Assembly (NCBI GenBank): GCA_964550025.1
Contig: CAZJYI010000154.1
Span: forward strand, 1 to 25,223
DNA length: 25,223 nucleotides
Source: CAZJYI01 sp964550025
GTDB lineage: Bacteria > Verrucomicrobiota > Kiritimatiellia > UBA8416 > CAYOBW01
Direction: 5' to 3'
Under the pieces are notes generated by a model. The model was not told the DNA's origin, ran no database searches, and worked only from the letters and a program-made list of their open reading frames with translations. Positions 6,083-13,878 of this stretch are shown here, one piece after another. A program made the position numbers and the translations under genes. Numbering within the stretch: the first letter of the stretch is position 1; each line of letters begins with the position of its first letter.

Positions 6083-6123
6083 GCGCTTTCGGTGCGATCG
6101 GAGTGATGTCCGGATGGTTGCAG
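6058..6123 (+). other. Degenerate terminal attC-like site
   Basis: ACCCGGCATTACACTGAGCGC near 6066-6086 is partly complementary to GCGATCGGAGTGATGTCCGGAT near 6094-6115 (blocks CCGG, CAT, CACT, GA, CGC). It is followed by GTTGCAG at 6117-6123. A left AAC core is missing. It lies at the expected place, overlapping the end of the last cassette gene, but the evidence is weaker than for the other sites. Confidence 0.4.
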
Positions 6124-6763
6124 CTGTCTCGGATCGAGGAGATGAAAAGGGATATCGAGAGAGATAGTAGTAGAACGCCAGGAACTCCCTGACCAGGGTT
6201 AGCGGCTCCCTGGGCTCCGGCCCCATCTTCGCGCAGGCGTGGTGCAATGTCTTCACACCGAACGCCCGGAATGCCATACGTGCACGGACGATGTGGTAGT
6301 ACTGCGTGACCAGAATTGCACTGGATAGACCTTGCCGCGACATGAAAGCGGCGCCGTTGCGCGCCGTCCTGTATGTGTCGTATCCGTCCTTGTCCACGAT
6401 GATGGCGTCGCCGGGGATGCCCCGGTTGATGAGATACTGCCGCATCACCAGGGCCTCTTCGTGGCCCTCATAGCCCAATCCGCCGCTGACGATTACCGCC
6501 GGCGCTTTCCCGGTCGAGTGCAGTTCCCAGGCGCGATCAAGCCGCGCCTTCAGACGCTTCGACACCGTGCCGTCGACGTGGACCTTGTTCCCGAACACGA
6601 CAATGACATCCGCGTTCCCAATGTCGTCGCGGATACCGACAACGGCGGATACGGCAGTGTGGATCAGGAACCATAGCGCGCCCAGAGCGACGACCCGAAG
6701 GAACCACACTCGGAGGCCGGCACGGCGCTGTGGTGTCGGCGCGCCGGGCGAATTCCCCTTCAT
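6074..6763 (-). CDS. DUF218 (ElyC/SanA/YdcF-like) membrane protein
   Basis: A 229-aa protein. The ATG at 6763 is chosen because GGGAGGGACGG precedes it; a longer frame would overlap the gene upstream. There is one membrane segment at about residues 20-42 (LRVVALGALWFLIHTAVSAVV), then the DUF218 domain. Its typical blocks are ADVIVVFGNKV, SKRLKARLDRAWEL, PAVIVSGGLG, EALVMRQYLINRGIP, DGYDTYRTARN and SAILVTQYYHIVRARMAF. Relatives ElyC and SanA affect envelope and peptidoglycan integrity; the biochemical role is unsettled. The last about 20 residues (from RYPFSSPRSE) go beyond the usual domain end. They are encoded inside the degenerate terminal attC-like site, so the tail may be a recombination junction. 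Last gene of a minus-strand operon with two lipoprotein genes. Confidence 0.82.
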   Translation of the reverse strand: MKGNSPGAPTPQRRAGLRVWFLRVVALGALWFLIHTAVSAVVGIRDDIGNADVIVVFGNKVHVDGTVSKRLKARLDRAWELHSTGKAPAVIVSGGLGYEGHEEALVMRQYLINRGIPGDAIIVDKDGYDTYRTARNGAAFMSRQGLSSAILVTQYYHIVRARMAFRAFGVKTLHHACAKMGPEPREPLTLVREFLAFYYYLSRYPFSSPRSETAATIRTSLRSHRKRSV

Positions 6764-6774
6764 CCGTCCCTCCC

Positions 6775-7116
6775 TTAGTCCACGGCCTCGACCGCGTAGA
6801 ACCCGGCCAAGGCGCCCAGCAGGTCCCACGCCAGGTCTTTCCAGCTCCAGCCGCTTGGCTTGTAGAGATAGTCATGCGCTTCTTTTGCAGCGCCAACGGA
6901 GAGCGTTGCCCCGACCACGACGGGGAACGACTGGTGGTCTTCCATGTCGCCGGCGTTGGCCGCCGCGGCCCCAGAGGCGGCCATGAGGGCTGAGAGACCG
7001 AAGTGCTTCGCCTTGTCTTTGCCGAGCCAGGCATCGCCTTGCGGCGACATCGTGCCGCAGCCGGCCGATAGGAGTGCCAGTCCGAGCGCGAGCAGGACAA
7101 GAGCAATGCGTTTCAT
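6775..7116 (-). CDS. YfiM-like (DUF2279) lipoprotein
   Basis: A 113-aa protein with a lipoprotein signal peptide ending LLSAGC (lipidated cysteine about residue 20). The mature protein shows KDKAKHFGLSALMAASGAAAA, GATLSVGAAKEAHDY and SGWSWKDLAWDLLGALAGF. These correspond block by block to the E. coli YfiM family (QDKAQHF, GASKELWD, SGWSWKDLAWDVAGA). Function in the envelope is unknown. The start lies 3 nt after the stop of the DUF4349 gene with GGAAG just before, so translation is coupled. The DUF218 gene follows after 11 nt. Confidence 0.82.
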   Translation of the reverse strand: MKRIALVLLALGLALLSAGCGTMSPQGDAWLGKDKAKHFGLSALMAASGAAAANAGDMEDHQSFPVVVGATLSVGAAKEAHDYLYKPSGWSWKDLAWDLLGALAGFYAVEAVD

Positions 7117-7119
7117 CGT

Positions 7120-7806
7120 CTACTTCCGGATCACAAACAGCTTCTCAATGGCCCACCAGGTGCCCTTGAGAACGTATCCCACCGGTCCGAGTATCCGCAC
7201 GTGTTTCTTCTCGATGGCCACGTTGATCGTCGCGAGATCGACCTGCCCCTTGAGTGTCTTCAGGCGCGCCTGCATTGAATCGATGTCGGCCTGCACGCGT
7301 CCGAGCTCTTTCTCGATCGCGAGGACGTCCTTGATATCATTAGCTTTTTCGAGCAGCGCCCTCAACCTGTCCCGAAGCGCGACCATGGTTTTGAGCCTGG
7401 CATCCGTGTCGATATACTGCTCCGTCACGTCCTTCGAGGATACGCGGCGATGCGTGACCTTGCCGATGGCTTCCAGCGAGCCCATGGTCGGGGGCAGCGA
7501 CGCGGCGGGCACCCTGAGCGTCATCCGGGCCCGCTCCTCTCCGCTGTCCGACTTGCTCTGAACATAACCGCCGGACTCCTTTACGATGGCGATCACCCGG
7601 GCTACTGAGTTGCTGACGCTGGCAACTTCCAGCGACAGGTCGGCATGCCAGATCAGCATGCGGTTCTCCTGGAGGGATTTCATCCCCTTTTCCGGCGTCC
7701 CCCAGGGCATGGCGTCTGCCGTGGACGCCATGTAGTTCGTCGTGCCACACCCCGACATCAGGGCGGCCATTGCGATCGCGAATAGTGCCTGGCATATCCG
7801 CTTCAT
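7120..7806 (-). CDS. DUF4349 lipoprotein
   Basis: A 228-aa protein. Three consecutive ATG codons lie at 7812, 7809 and 7806; only the third has correct spacing (6 nt) from GGGGAG, so MKRICQALF is taken as the start. The lipobox is ALMSGC. The mature part is a DUF4349 domain: LIWHADLSLEVASVSNSVARV, ESGGYVQSKSD, RMTLRVPAASLPPTMGSLEAIG, DVTEQYIDTDARLKTM, then a long coiled-coil stretch (about residues 140-190, RLRALLEKANDIKDVLAIEK...). It ends with a short TM-like or amphipathic stretch near GYVLKGTWWAIEKLFV. It is probably anchored to the membrane and scaffolding in nature; role unknown. First gene of the minus-strand operon with the YfiM-like and DUF218 genes. Confidence 0.85.
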   Translation of the reverse strand: MKRICQALFAIAMAALMSGCGTTNYMASTADAMPWGTPEKGMKSLQENRMLIWHADLSLEVASVSNSVARVIAIVKESGGYVQSKSDSGEERARMTLRVPAASLPPTMGSLEAIGKVTHRRVSSKDVTEQYIDTDARLKTMVALRDRLRALLEKANDIKDVLAIEKELGRVQADIDSMQARLKTLKGQVDLATINVAIEKKHVRILGPVGYVLKGTWWAIEKLFVIRK

Positions 7807-7833
7807 CATCATCTCCCCTTTTTCTTGCCTTTT

Positions 7834-7862
7834 CGGTGGACGATAACGGGCGACGATAATGG
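7834..7862. repeat. Dispersed repeat copy (matches 3233-3261 inverted)
   Basis: The 29-bp segment starting CGGTGGACGATAACGG agrees at about 25 of 29 positions with the reverse complement of 3233-3261 inside the gene-less cassette. It lies in the leader of the DUF4349 operon. The rest of 7807-7980 shows no gene. Confidence 0.75.
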
Positions 7863-7980
7863 TGGACGACGGGGAAGTCACGCCTCGTGGACCGCAATCG
7901 TCTGTCCGTTCTCCGTGTTCATGGGACCCCTGACGGTCTCCTGCGTTGTCCGCATGTTTCGTAGTCTGCCAGTGATCCGG

Positions 7981-9267
7981 TTACACAATCCCACTCACGT
8001 CCAGCAGCCAGACCTGGCGGCCTTCGCCGCCGTGGGGCGAATCGATGGCGACGGTGTGGCCGTCGTTACTGCTGCGCGGATGCGTGTCGCAGCGCCATTC
8101 CCCCTTGTACTTCGGGTCGAGGTAGAACCGGCCCAGGTCGATCCGGCGCTTCGTGGGAACGTGGTAGAGATAGACGGTCTGTTGCCGTTTCCTGTCCGGA
8201 TACGTGTCGTTCAGTATCCACTCCGTTCCGCTGCCGATCGGGAGGTACGTGTTGTGCCCGTTGCGCGGCATGGCCTTTTCGCCCACGATGGCAAGCTCGC
8301 GTGTCTTGTCCTTGAAGCGGTAGAACGCCGCCCCGCGCCCTTTCGGTCGCGTCCATGCGCAGACATGATCTGGGTCGCGCCAGATGAAATGCGACGTGTA
8401 GCCGGACGGATCAAGGGTGTAGATGTCGGAACCGTCCATGTTGGCGGTGAACATGCGTGTCGTGAAGCCGCCCGTGGCCTTGTTCCCCGACGCGTCCGGT
8501 TTGCGCCAGCGGTGCAGGAAGATGAAGCGGCTGCCGTCAGTGTTGACGAGGAGGTGATTGAAGTAGTGCCAGTTGTTGCGTACGTCCTGCCCGTTGTGCG
8601 GCATGGCGGCTACGTCCGCCAGGGAGACGATCAGTTCCGATTCGCCGCTATCCATGTTCACGCGCCAGATGCCCGATTCCTTCGGCGCCTTGATGTCCAC
8701 GCACGGGTCGGGGATGCCCTGGTACCCGTATCCCGGACGCATGTTCTGGATGCGCGCGAAATCCGCCGTTACGGCCCAACGCCCGTCCGGACTCAGGGCA
8801 TAGATCGGCCTTGGGATGGTTCGTGACTTGCCGGTTTTGACGTCCAGCACGCGGCACACGTGCCGGTCGCCTTCGCGGTCGTTCCAGACGACTTCCGATT
8901 CCGTTCCCGGCCGCCACTGCAGCATGCAGCCCTGTTGCCAGCCCCAGGCGCGGCTCTGCCCCAGCTCGGTCCACTTGTCGCCCTGTTGCGTGTCTACCAT
9001 CCCGACCCTGATGACATCGTCGGCCGTCGGCGTCCGGCCTTCGAACGAGACCTCGTTACTCAGGATGTAGCGGTTGGTCGGGTCGAACTCGCGCTTGTCG
9101 TAGTAGCCGAACCAGTGGTGCCGCGGCCCCCGCGTGATCGCCCGGGTCGGCACCAACGATTCGCTCGCCCCCTTGGAGGCGCCCCGGACCGGCATCGCCG
9201 CCAGGCCGACCGTCGCGGCCGTTGCCTGCTTCATCCACGTTCTTCGGCTGATTCCGCTCCCGTTCAC
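7981..9267 (-). CDS. Tat-exported beta-propeller (oligogalacturonate-lyase-like/TolB-like) protein
   Basis: A 428-aa protein with a GTG start at 9267, 6 nt after AAGGAG. A twin-arginine signal SRRTWMKQATAATVGLAAMP opens the protein. The body contains repeated propeller blades with motifs such as ALSPDGRWAVTADF, GIWRVNMDSGESELI, LLVNTDGSRFIFLHRW, TANMDGSDIYTLDPSGYTSHF and WRDPDHVCAW. Histidines and a terminal DTHPRSSNDGHTVAIDS match the metal-site region of the oligogalacturonate-lyase-like superfamily that is widespread in PVC bacteria. A lyase or sensor role in polysaccharide use is inferred from the fold and the neighbouring sulfatases. It follows the small L7/L12-like gene by 27 nt, so the two are probably cotranscribed. 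Confidence 0.75.
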   Translation of the reverse strand: MNGSGISRRTWMKQATAATVGLAAMPVRGASKGASESLVPTRAITRGPRHHWFGYYDKREFDPTNRYILSNEVSFEGRTPTADDVIRVGMVDTQQGDKWTELGQSRAWGWQQGCMLQWRPGTESEVVWNDREGDRHVCRVLDVKTGKSRTIPRPIYALSPDGRWAVTADFARIQNMRPGYGYQGIPDPCVDIKAPKESGIWRVNMDSGESELIVSLADVAAMPHNGQDVRNNWHYFNHLLVNTDGSRFIFLHRWRKPDASGNKATGGFTTRMFTANMDGSDIYTLDPSGYTSHFIWRDPDHVCAWTRPKGRGAAFYRFKDKTRELAIVGEKAMPRNGHNTYLPIGSGTEWILNDTYPDRKRQQTVYLYHVPTKRRIDLGRFYLDPKYKGEWRCDTHPRSSNDGHTVAIDSPHGGEGRQVWLLDVSGIV

Positions 9268-9294
9268 GGTGTGCTCCTTCCCCCGCCTGTTCGC

Positions 9295-9579
9295 CTACAG
9301 CAGCCCCTGGGTGACGCGCGCGGCAACCCAGAGCACGGCAATGCCGGTGCAGAAGACGCACAGAATGACCGATGCGCAACCGCTTCCCCGTGAGACCTCG
9401 CCGTACTTCTCCGGGTTCTCCTTCGCAAGCTTGGCCGCGAGGATTTCGACGAAGTCCTTTGCTTCCTTCAATCCCTTGCCCGTTGCCTCCCGATAGATCT
9501 TGATCGCTTCGATCTTCTTCCCGGCGGCCAGAGATTCGCCGATCTGCTTGATCTGTTCCTTTGTTGGTTCGTCTGCCAT
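9295..9579 (-). CDS. Small membrane protein with a ribosomal L7/L12 C-terminal-like domain
   Basis: A 94-aa protein. ATG 9579 with GGAG about 9 nt upstream is preferred to a longer frame without homology. Residues about 8-50 (IKQIGESLAAGKKIEAIKIYREATGKGLKEAKDFVEIL) follow the L7/L12 C-terminal helix-turn pattern (K..AIK..RE.TG.GLKEAK..VE). This is followed by a linker and a C-terminal membrane helix (SVILCVFCTGIAVLWVAARV). Similar small L7/L12-like membrane proteins occur in PVC bacteria; their function is unknown. It is not the ribosomal protein itself, which lacks a TM helix and sits in the rpl cluster. Upstream of and likely cotranscribed with the propeller gene. Confidence 0.75.
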   Translation of the reverse strand: MADEPTKEQIKQIGESLAAGKKIEAIKIYREATGKGLKEAKDFVEILAAKLAKENPEKYGEVSRGSGCASVILCVFCTGIAVLWVAARVTQGLL

Positions 9580-9753
9580 AGTGCTGTTCTCCAGAGGATG
9601 ATCCCATGTGCTACGTGTGAGCGCCCAGTTGGACAACCCCCACTGCTGCCTGCAGCATACCGCATCGCGAGAACGTGCACAAGGTTGGCGCATCTTCTCA
9701 CCGCACTCAAGTGCCCGTACCGCCGCCCCGCCCGTTTCTCTCCGGAATGGCGA

Positions 9754-9783
9754 TTGAATGTTCGGCTTCTGGCGATGCATAAT
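9754..9783 (+). promoter_or_regulatory. Sigma-70-type promoter candidate for the sulfatase
   Basis: TTGAAT (9754-9759) and CATAAT (9778-9783) are spaced by 18 nt, placing a start site near 9790, about 29 nt before the sulfatase ATG. It sits in the 240-bp divergent intergenic region, which otherwise holds no gene. Confidence 0.4.
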
Positions 9784-9818
9784 GCTCATTCCATGACTGC
9801 CCTGCGAAAGGAGCCCGG

Positions 9819-11321
9819 ATGAAACGACGCGATTTTCTCAAGACGGCCGGCGGCGTTGCCGCGGGCATTGCCATCGAATGCGACTCGCGGGCGGAGGCGT
9901 CCCGCCCCGAACACCCCAATCTGTTGATTGTCTTTCCCGACCAGATGCGGGGCCAGGCCCTGGGCTTCCTCGGCGAGGACCCCGTGCTGACGCCTCACCT
10001 CGATGCCTTTGCGCGTGAGAGTCTCGTTCTGCCCCAGGCCGTCAGCAACTACCCCGTTTGCAGCCCGTACCGTGCAATGCTGATGACGGGCAAATACCCG
10101 CACGCCAACAGAGTGCTGAGCAACTGCAACTCGAGAACGACGCCGTACGACTGCGAGCTGCAGGAGTCTGACCGGTGCTGGTCCGACGTACTCAAGGACA
10201 AAGGCTACAGCCTTGGATACATTGGCAAGTGGCACCTCGACGCACCGCGCAAGCCGTATGTCGAAAGCTACAACAACCGTCCGGAGTTCGCATGGAACGA
10301 ATGGTGTGCCCCGCATCGCCGGCACGGCTTCGACTTCTGGTACTCCTACGGCACCTTCGACCGGCATCTGACGCCGGAGTATTGGTCCACGAACATGACG
10401 CGCGACGAACGCGTGAAGGTCAAGCAGTGGGGGCCCGAGCACGAGGCGGACCTGGCCATAGAGTACATCCGCAACGAGGGTGGCGCCTGCCGGAAGAAAG
10501 ACCGGCCTTTTGCGCTGGTGGTCTCGATGAACCCGCCCCATACCCCGTACCAGGCCGTTCCCGAGCGGTACGTCAAACGCTACGGCGAGAAGACCTGGCG
10601 CGACCTGATCAACCGACCCAATGTGGCTGTGGACAGCGACACCCAGGCCGCCAGGGAAGCAAGGCAGCAGATCAAGAACTACTTCGCGATGGTCACCGGC
10701 GTCGACGAACAGTTCGGCCGCATCCTCGCTGCACTCGAGGAGCAGGGGCTGAGCGACGACACAATCGTCCTGTTCACGGCCGACCACGGGAACTGCATCG
10801 GTAGTCACGATCAGCGCACGAAGAACGTTCACTACGAGGAGTCCATGCGGGTTCCTTTCCTGGTTCGCTGGCCGGGCCGGATCAAGACCGGCCGGGACGA
10901 CCTGCTGCTTTCGAGCCCGGATATCTACCCCACGCTACTCGAGTTGATGGGGTTTGACGCCGACATCCCCCCAGGTGTCCAAGGGGTAAGCCATGCGGCC
11001 GTTTTCCGCGGGAAGCAGGGGTCGCGGCCGAGTTCTCAGCTATACACGTGGGTGCCGCCCGGCAAGCCGGAGTGGGGACGGCGGGGCGTGCGCACGGGAC
11101 GCTACACCCTCATGATCAGCCGCATGCCCGACAAGCCCGCGGAGTGGGTCCTGCACGACAACGTCGACGACCCCTACCAGCTCCGGAACATAGCGGCCGA
11201 CAGACCGGAGGTCGTCAAGGCCCTGGTCGAGAAGGAGCTCCTCCCCTGGCTCGAGAGAACGGGCGACCCGTGGCAGGCACCGAAGAACCTCACACCACAA
11301 ACGCCCCGTTCTCATAGATGA
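9819..11321 (+). CDS. Tat-exported sulfatase (S1 family, type I formylglycine)
   Basis: A 500-aa protein. ATG 9819 follows AAAGGAG at 6 nt. A twin-arginine signal KRRDFLKTAGGVAAGIAI opens it. The alkaline-phosphatase-like fold shows HPNLLIVFPDQMRG (metal aspartate), the activation motif C81-S-P-Y-R followed by AMLMTGKYPH, GKWHLD, and DTIVLFTADHGNCIGSHD (metal Asp-His). C81 would be converted to formylglycine. The fourth motif position is Tyr rather than the usual Ser/Thr/Ala, still fitting CxPxR. It hydrolyses sulfate esters, presumably of polysaccharides, in the periplasm. No formylglycine-generating enzyme is encoded in the window. The 3' end overlaps the convergent aminopeptidase gene by 32 nt. 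Confidence 0.9.
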   Translation: MKRRDFLKTAGGVAAGIAIECDSRAEASRPEHPNLLIVFPDQMRGQALGFLGEDPVLTPHLDAFARESLVLPQAVSNYPVCSPYRAMLMTGKYPHANRVLSNCNSRTTPYDCELQESDRCWSDVLKDKGYSLGYIGKWHLDAPRKPYVESYNNRPEFAWNEWCAPHRRHGFDFWYSYGTFDRHLTPEYWSTNMTRDERVKVKQWGPEHEADLAIEYIRNEGGACRKKDRPFALVVSMNPPHTPYQAVPERYVKRYGEKTWRDLINRPNVAVDSDTQAAREARQQIKNYFAMVTGVDEQFGRILAALEEQGLSDDTIVLFTADHGNCIGSHDQRTKNVHYEESMRVPFLVRWPGRIKTGRDDLLLSSPDIYPTLLELMGFDADIPPGVQGVSHAAVFRGKQGSRPSSQLYTWVPPGKPEWGRRGVRTGRYTLMISRMPDKPAEWVLHDNVDDPYQLRNIAADRPEVVKALVEKELLPWLERTGDPWQAPKNLTPQTPRSHR

Positions 11322-12390
11322 GTCCGCCATCGGCGTGGATTTTGCCGCCGTTGCGCATGTCGCACAACATGTCCCAGTGGATCGAGGACTCGTTCTTGCC
11401 GCCTGATTCGGGAATGGAGCGGCCCACCGCGAGGTGCACCGTGCCGCCGATCTTCTCGTCGAACAGCATGTGTTTCGTGAAGCGTTGAATCCCGCCGTTC
11501 GTCCCGACGGCGATTTCGCCCACCCGCTTGGCGCCCGGATCGGTATCCAAAAGCTGTTGCAGCAGTTCTTCACCTTTCTCGGCCGTCGCGTCGATGACTT
11601 CCCCGTCTTTGAACGTCAACCGAATCCCCTCGATTTCCCTGCCGCTGTGGATGCCGGGAAAGCTGAAGCTGATGTGGCCGTTTACGGATTCTTCGATCGG
11701 TCCGGTGAAGACCTCTCCATCAGGCATGTTATTCTTTCCGCAGCAGTTGACCCAGGTTCGCCCCTCGGTGGCGAAAGTGAGATCCGTCCCGTCCGACTCG
11801 AACCGCAGTTCTCGTTTCGTGTTCAGGATGTCGCAGATCCGCGCCTGTTCCTTTTCGACCGCTTTCCAGGCCGCGACCGGGTCGTCCTCGTCCAACCGGC
11901 ATGCGCCGTACACGAACCCGGCGTAGTCGGCCGTGGACATGCCTGCTTCCTGAGCCTGTCCGGCGGTGGGGTGCAGGGTCCCGGACCACTTCAGTTTGCC
12001 CTCGGCCACGCGGCGGTTGAATATCCCGGTTAATTCGGCCGATCCCCGCGCCGCCACCTTCATCCGCTCCGGGGGAACGCCCGCCAGCGTGCGCGTGTTG
12101 AGCGCCCCGCCGATTCCCAGTACGGCGTCCACGGTTTCCATTGCCGTGCGATCCATGGCGTGGACATACTGGAGCTGTTCGTCTGAAGCGACACCAAAGC
12201 GGATTTCGTTCAGCACCTCGTCGGCGATGATCGCCTTGGGATGCGCTCCCAGTTCAAAAGCGGACCGGTAGCAGGCCCGGACCAGCGTTGCTGCCTCGAT
12301 GTTGCCCCGTATCAGCACGGTTTCACCGGGACGCAGTGCCAGGGAGTACTTCGTCAACAGCTCTGCATGTTTGCATACGCACGGATCCAT
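11290..12390 (-). CDS. M29 family metallo-aminopeptidase (AmpS/PepS-like)
   Basis: A 366-aa protein, close to the family length of about 370-410. The start MDPCVCKHAELL at 12390 follows AGGAGG by 7 nt. The N-terminal domain shows LTKYSLALRPGETVLIRG. The catalytic domain has the M29 signature residues: two glutamates in DGEVFTGP and VGEIAVGTN, and histidines and aspartate in KIGGTVHLAVGRS and SSIHWDMLCDM. These bind two metal ions. It removes N-terminal amino acids in the cytoplasm. Located 72 nt downstream of the radical SAM gene on the same strand, so cotranscription is possible. It overlaps the sulfatase end by 32 nt in convergent orientation. Confidence 0.88.
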   Translation of the reverse strand: MDPCVCKHAELLTKYSLALRPGETVLIRGNIEAATLVRACYRSAFELGAHPKAIIADEVLNEIRFGVASDEQLQYVHAMDRTAMETVDAVLGIGGALNTRTLAGVPPERMKVAARGSAELTGIFNRRVAEGKLKWSGTLHPTAGQAQEAGMSTADYAGFVYGACRLDEDDPVAAWKAVEKEQARICDILNTKRELRFESDGTDLTFATEGRTWVNCCGKNNMPDGEVFTGPIEESVNGHISFSFPGIHSGREIEGIRLTFKDGEVIDATAEKGEELLQQLLDTDPGAKRVGEIAVGTNGGIQRFTKHMLFDEKIGGTVHLAVGRSIPESGGKNESSIHWDMLCDMRNGGKIHADGGLIYENGAFVV

Positions 12391-12462
12391 CCATTGGCCT
12401 CCTGGGTTGTCAGTGATGAGGGGCAGTCTACACGATGGCAATCCGTCATGGAACCCTGCAGT

Positions 12463-13878
12463 TCACGTAGAGGATCGGCGACGCCTGGCGCGTCTGCGCT
12501 GACGCCGAATCATGCCCCCCCTCGCGCCGGCCAAGGCGACACGGACAAGCAAGCCCGGTGTGAGGATGCCGCCGCGAACGAGTTTCCATCCCAGGCCGAG
12601 TATGTGTCCGGGGGTGTAAAAGGTCCGCCAGATCGTCCTGCGCAGATCTTCGAGTTGCTCCCTGGAGATGTCGTCTGAATAGACAAAACCACTCGATGAA
12701 ATGTGATAGCCCGGTGTTTCGTCGACCAGGCTCCGCAACCCGTCGTGGGGCATGGTCCGCAGCGGTGAAAGCCCGATCGTGTCAATTCTGAGCTTACGCG
12801 CATAGGGGCCGATCTCCAGGATCTCGCACTCGTTCTCGCCGATGCAGCCGAAAATGAAGTAACCGTGCAGAATCATGCGGGTCTTCCGGAGGGTTTTGAA
12901 ACGCTCGATCACCCGGGCCGTGTCGAATCCCTTGCGCATGGATTTCAGCGTCTTGTCCTGGGCGGATTCGATCCCCAGGAGCAGGGCTACAAAACCGGCC
13001 TTTTCCATCAGACGGACCACATCCATGCGTTTGGCGATCTCGATGCGAGAGTTGATGATGTAGCGTTTCTTGATGCCGCGTGCGATGATCAGGTTGCAGA
13101 TTTCGGCCACACGCCCCATCTCGTGATTGAAACAGTCGTCGGTGAAGATCACCACTTTGGCCTCAATACTCTCCAGTTCATCCACGATGGACTCCGGGGA
13201 GCGCGAACTGTATGGGCGCTTTTCACCCCAGGGATTCAGATTGAACGAGCAAAACTCGCATTTGAAGGGGCAGCCGCGCGACCCGGACACGGAATCGATC
13301 TGCACCCCGGTTCCCGCGCCCGCGATATCAATATCGTAGCGGTAACGTCTATGTGTGCGGTCCGGGTAGATATCATCCCGGATCTTCCGATACTTGCGGT
13401 TGTCATTGTGTACGATCCCGTTGTCTCGTCGGAAGCTGATGCCGGCAATGTCCTCCAGCGGGAGCCCGCGGGCGATCTCCTCGATGGCCTCGTCACCGTC
13501 GCCACGTACGAGGACGTCGATGTTGGGGCAGTCCGCAAGCCACGCTTCAGGGGCTTCGGTGGCATGACGCCCGCCGACGATCGTGAAGCGGTCCGCCGGG
13601 AGCATCTCAATCTGTTCACGCACAAATTCGGTGTTGCGGTCCCAGTTGATCGATACGATGATAAGATCCGTTTCCGGTTTGACGAACTCGCTGACGAGGC
13701 CGGTCTCGTGGCGGAGGTCGATGATATCCATCTGCTCGCAAAAAGGAGCGAGAGCCGCAGCCACGGTTTCCAGACCCAAGGGGGGATAGTACCTGCCGCG
13801 TTTTAGATCTTCCCTATACGGATACAGGCACAGAGCGTGGTTGTAGATAGGTTTATCCTTTAGACATTTCGAGATCAC
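12463..13878 (-). CDS. B12-binding-type radical SAM protein
   Basis: A 471-aa protein in the BchE/P-methylase-like group. The N-terminal region (about 20-150) is a cobalamin-binding-like Rossmann domain with YPPLGLETVAAAL and DLRHETG, a variant of DxHxxG. The radical SAM domain starts at SGSRGCPFKCEFCSF with C203, C207 and C210 as CxxxCxxC for the 4Fe-4S cluster, followed by VVIFTDDCFN and LLLGIESAQDKTL. The C-terminus ends in an Arg-rich tail (RRQRRRARRRRSST) of unknown role. The start is uncertain: GTG 13878 has no good ribosome binding site. The substrate is unknown; many relatives methylate or rearrange lipids or antibiotics. The aminopeptidase gene lies downstream on the same strand. Confidence 0.85.
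   Translation of the reverse strand: MISKCLKDKPIYNHALCLYPYREDLKRGRYYPPLGLETVAAALAPFCEQMDIIDLRHETGLVSEFVKPETDLIIVSINWDRNTEFVREQIEMLPADRFTIVGGRHATEAPEAWLADCPNIDVLVRGDGDEAIEEIARGLPLEDIAGISFRRDNGIVHNDNRKYRKIRDDIYPDRTHRRYRYDIDIAGAGTGVQIDSVSGSRGCPFKCEFCSFNLNPWGEKRPYSSRSPESIVDELESIEAKVVIFTDDCFNHEMGRVAEICNLIIARGIKKRYIINSRIEIAKRMDVVRLMEKAGFVALLLGIESAQDKTLKSMRKGFDTARVIERFKTLRKTRMILHGYFIFGCIGENECEILEIGPYARKLRIDTIGLSPLRTMPHDGLRSLVDETPGYHISSSGFVYSDDISREQLEDLRRTIWRTFYTPGHILGLGWKLVRGGILTPGLLVRVALAGARGGMIRRQRRRARRRRSST

Larger units (their letters stand above)
1446..6123 (+). mobile_element. Integron-type gene cassette array with degenerate integrase
   Basis: From 2322 to 6116 all genes are short, lie on the plus strand and alternate with imperfect palindromes of 59-79 bp that behave like attC sites. 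Core GTT boundaries are at 2322, 2851, 3188, 3441, 3845, 4540 (GTC), 5241 and 6117. Cassettes are about 529, 337, 253, 404, 695, 701 and 876 bp. Start codons follow the boundary by 12-45 nt (no gene in cassette 3) and stops fall just before or within the next palindrome. The flanking genes to the right are all on the opposite strand. The recombinase relic upstream is co-oriented with the cassettes. This inverted arrangement is known for some integrons (Treponema denticola, Rhodopirellula). Sequence bias and lack of recognisable families fit cassette genes. Confidence 0.72.
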
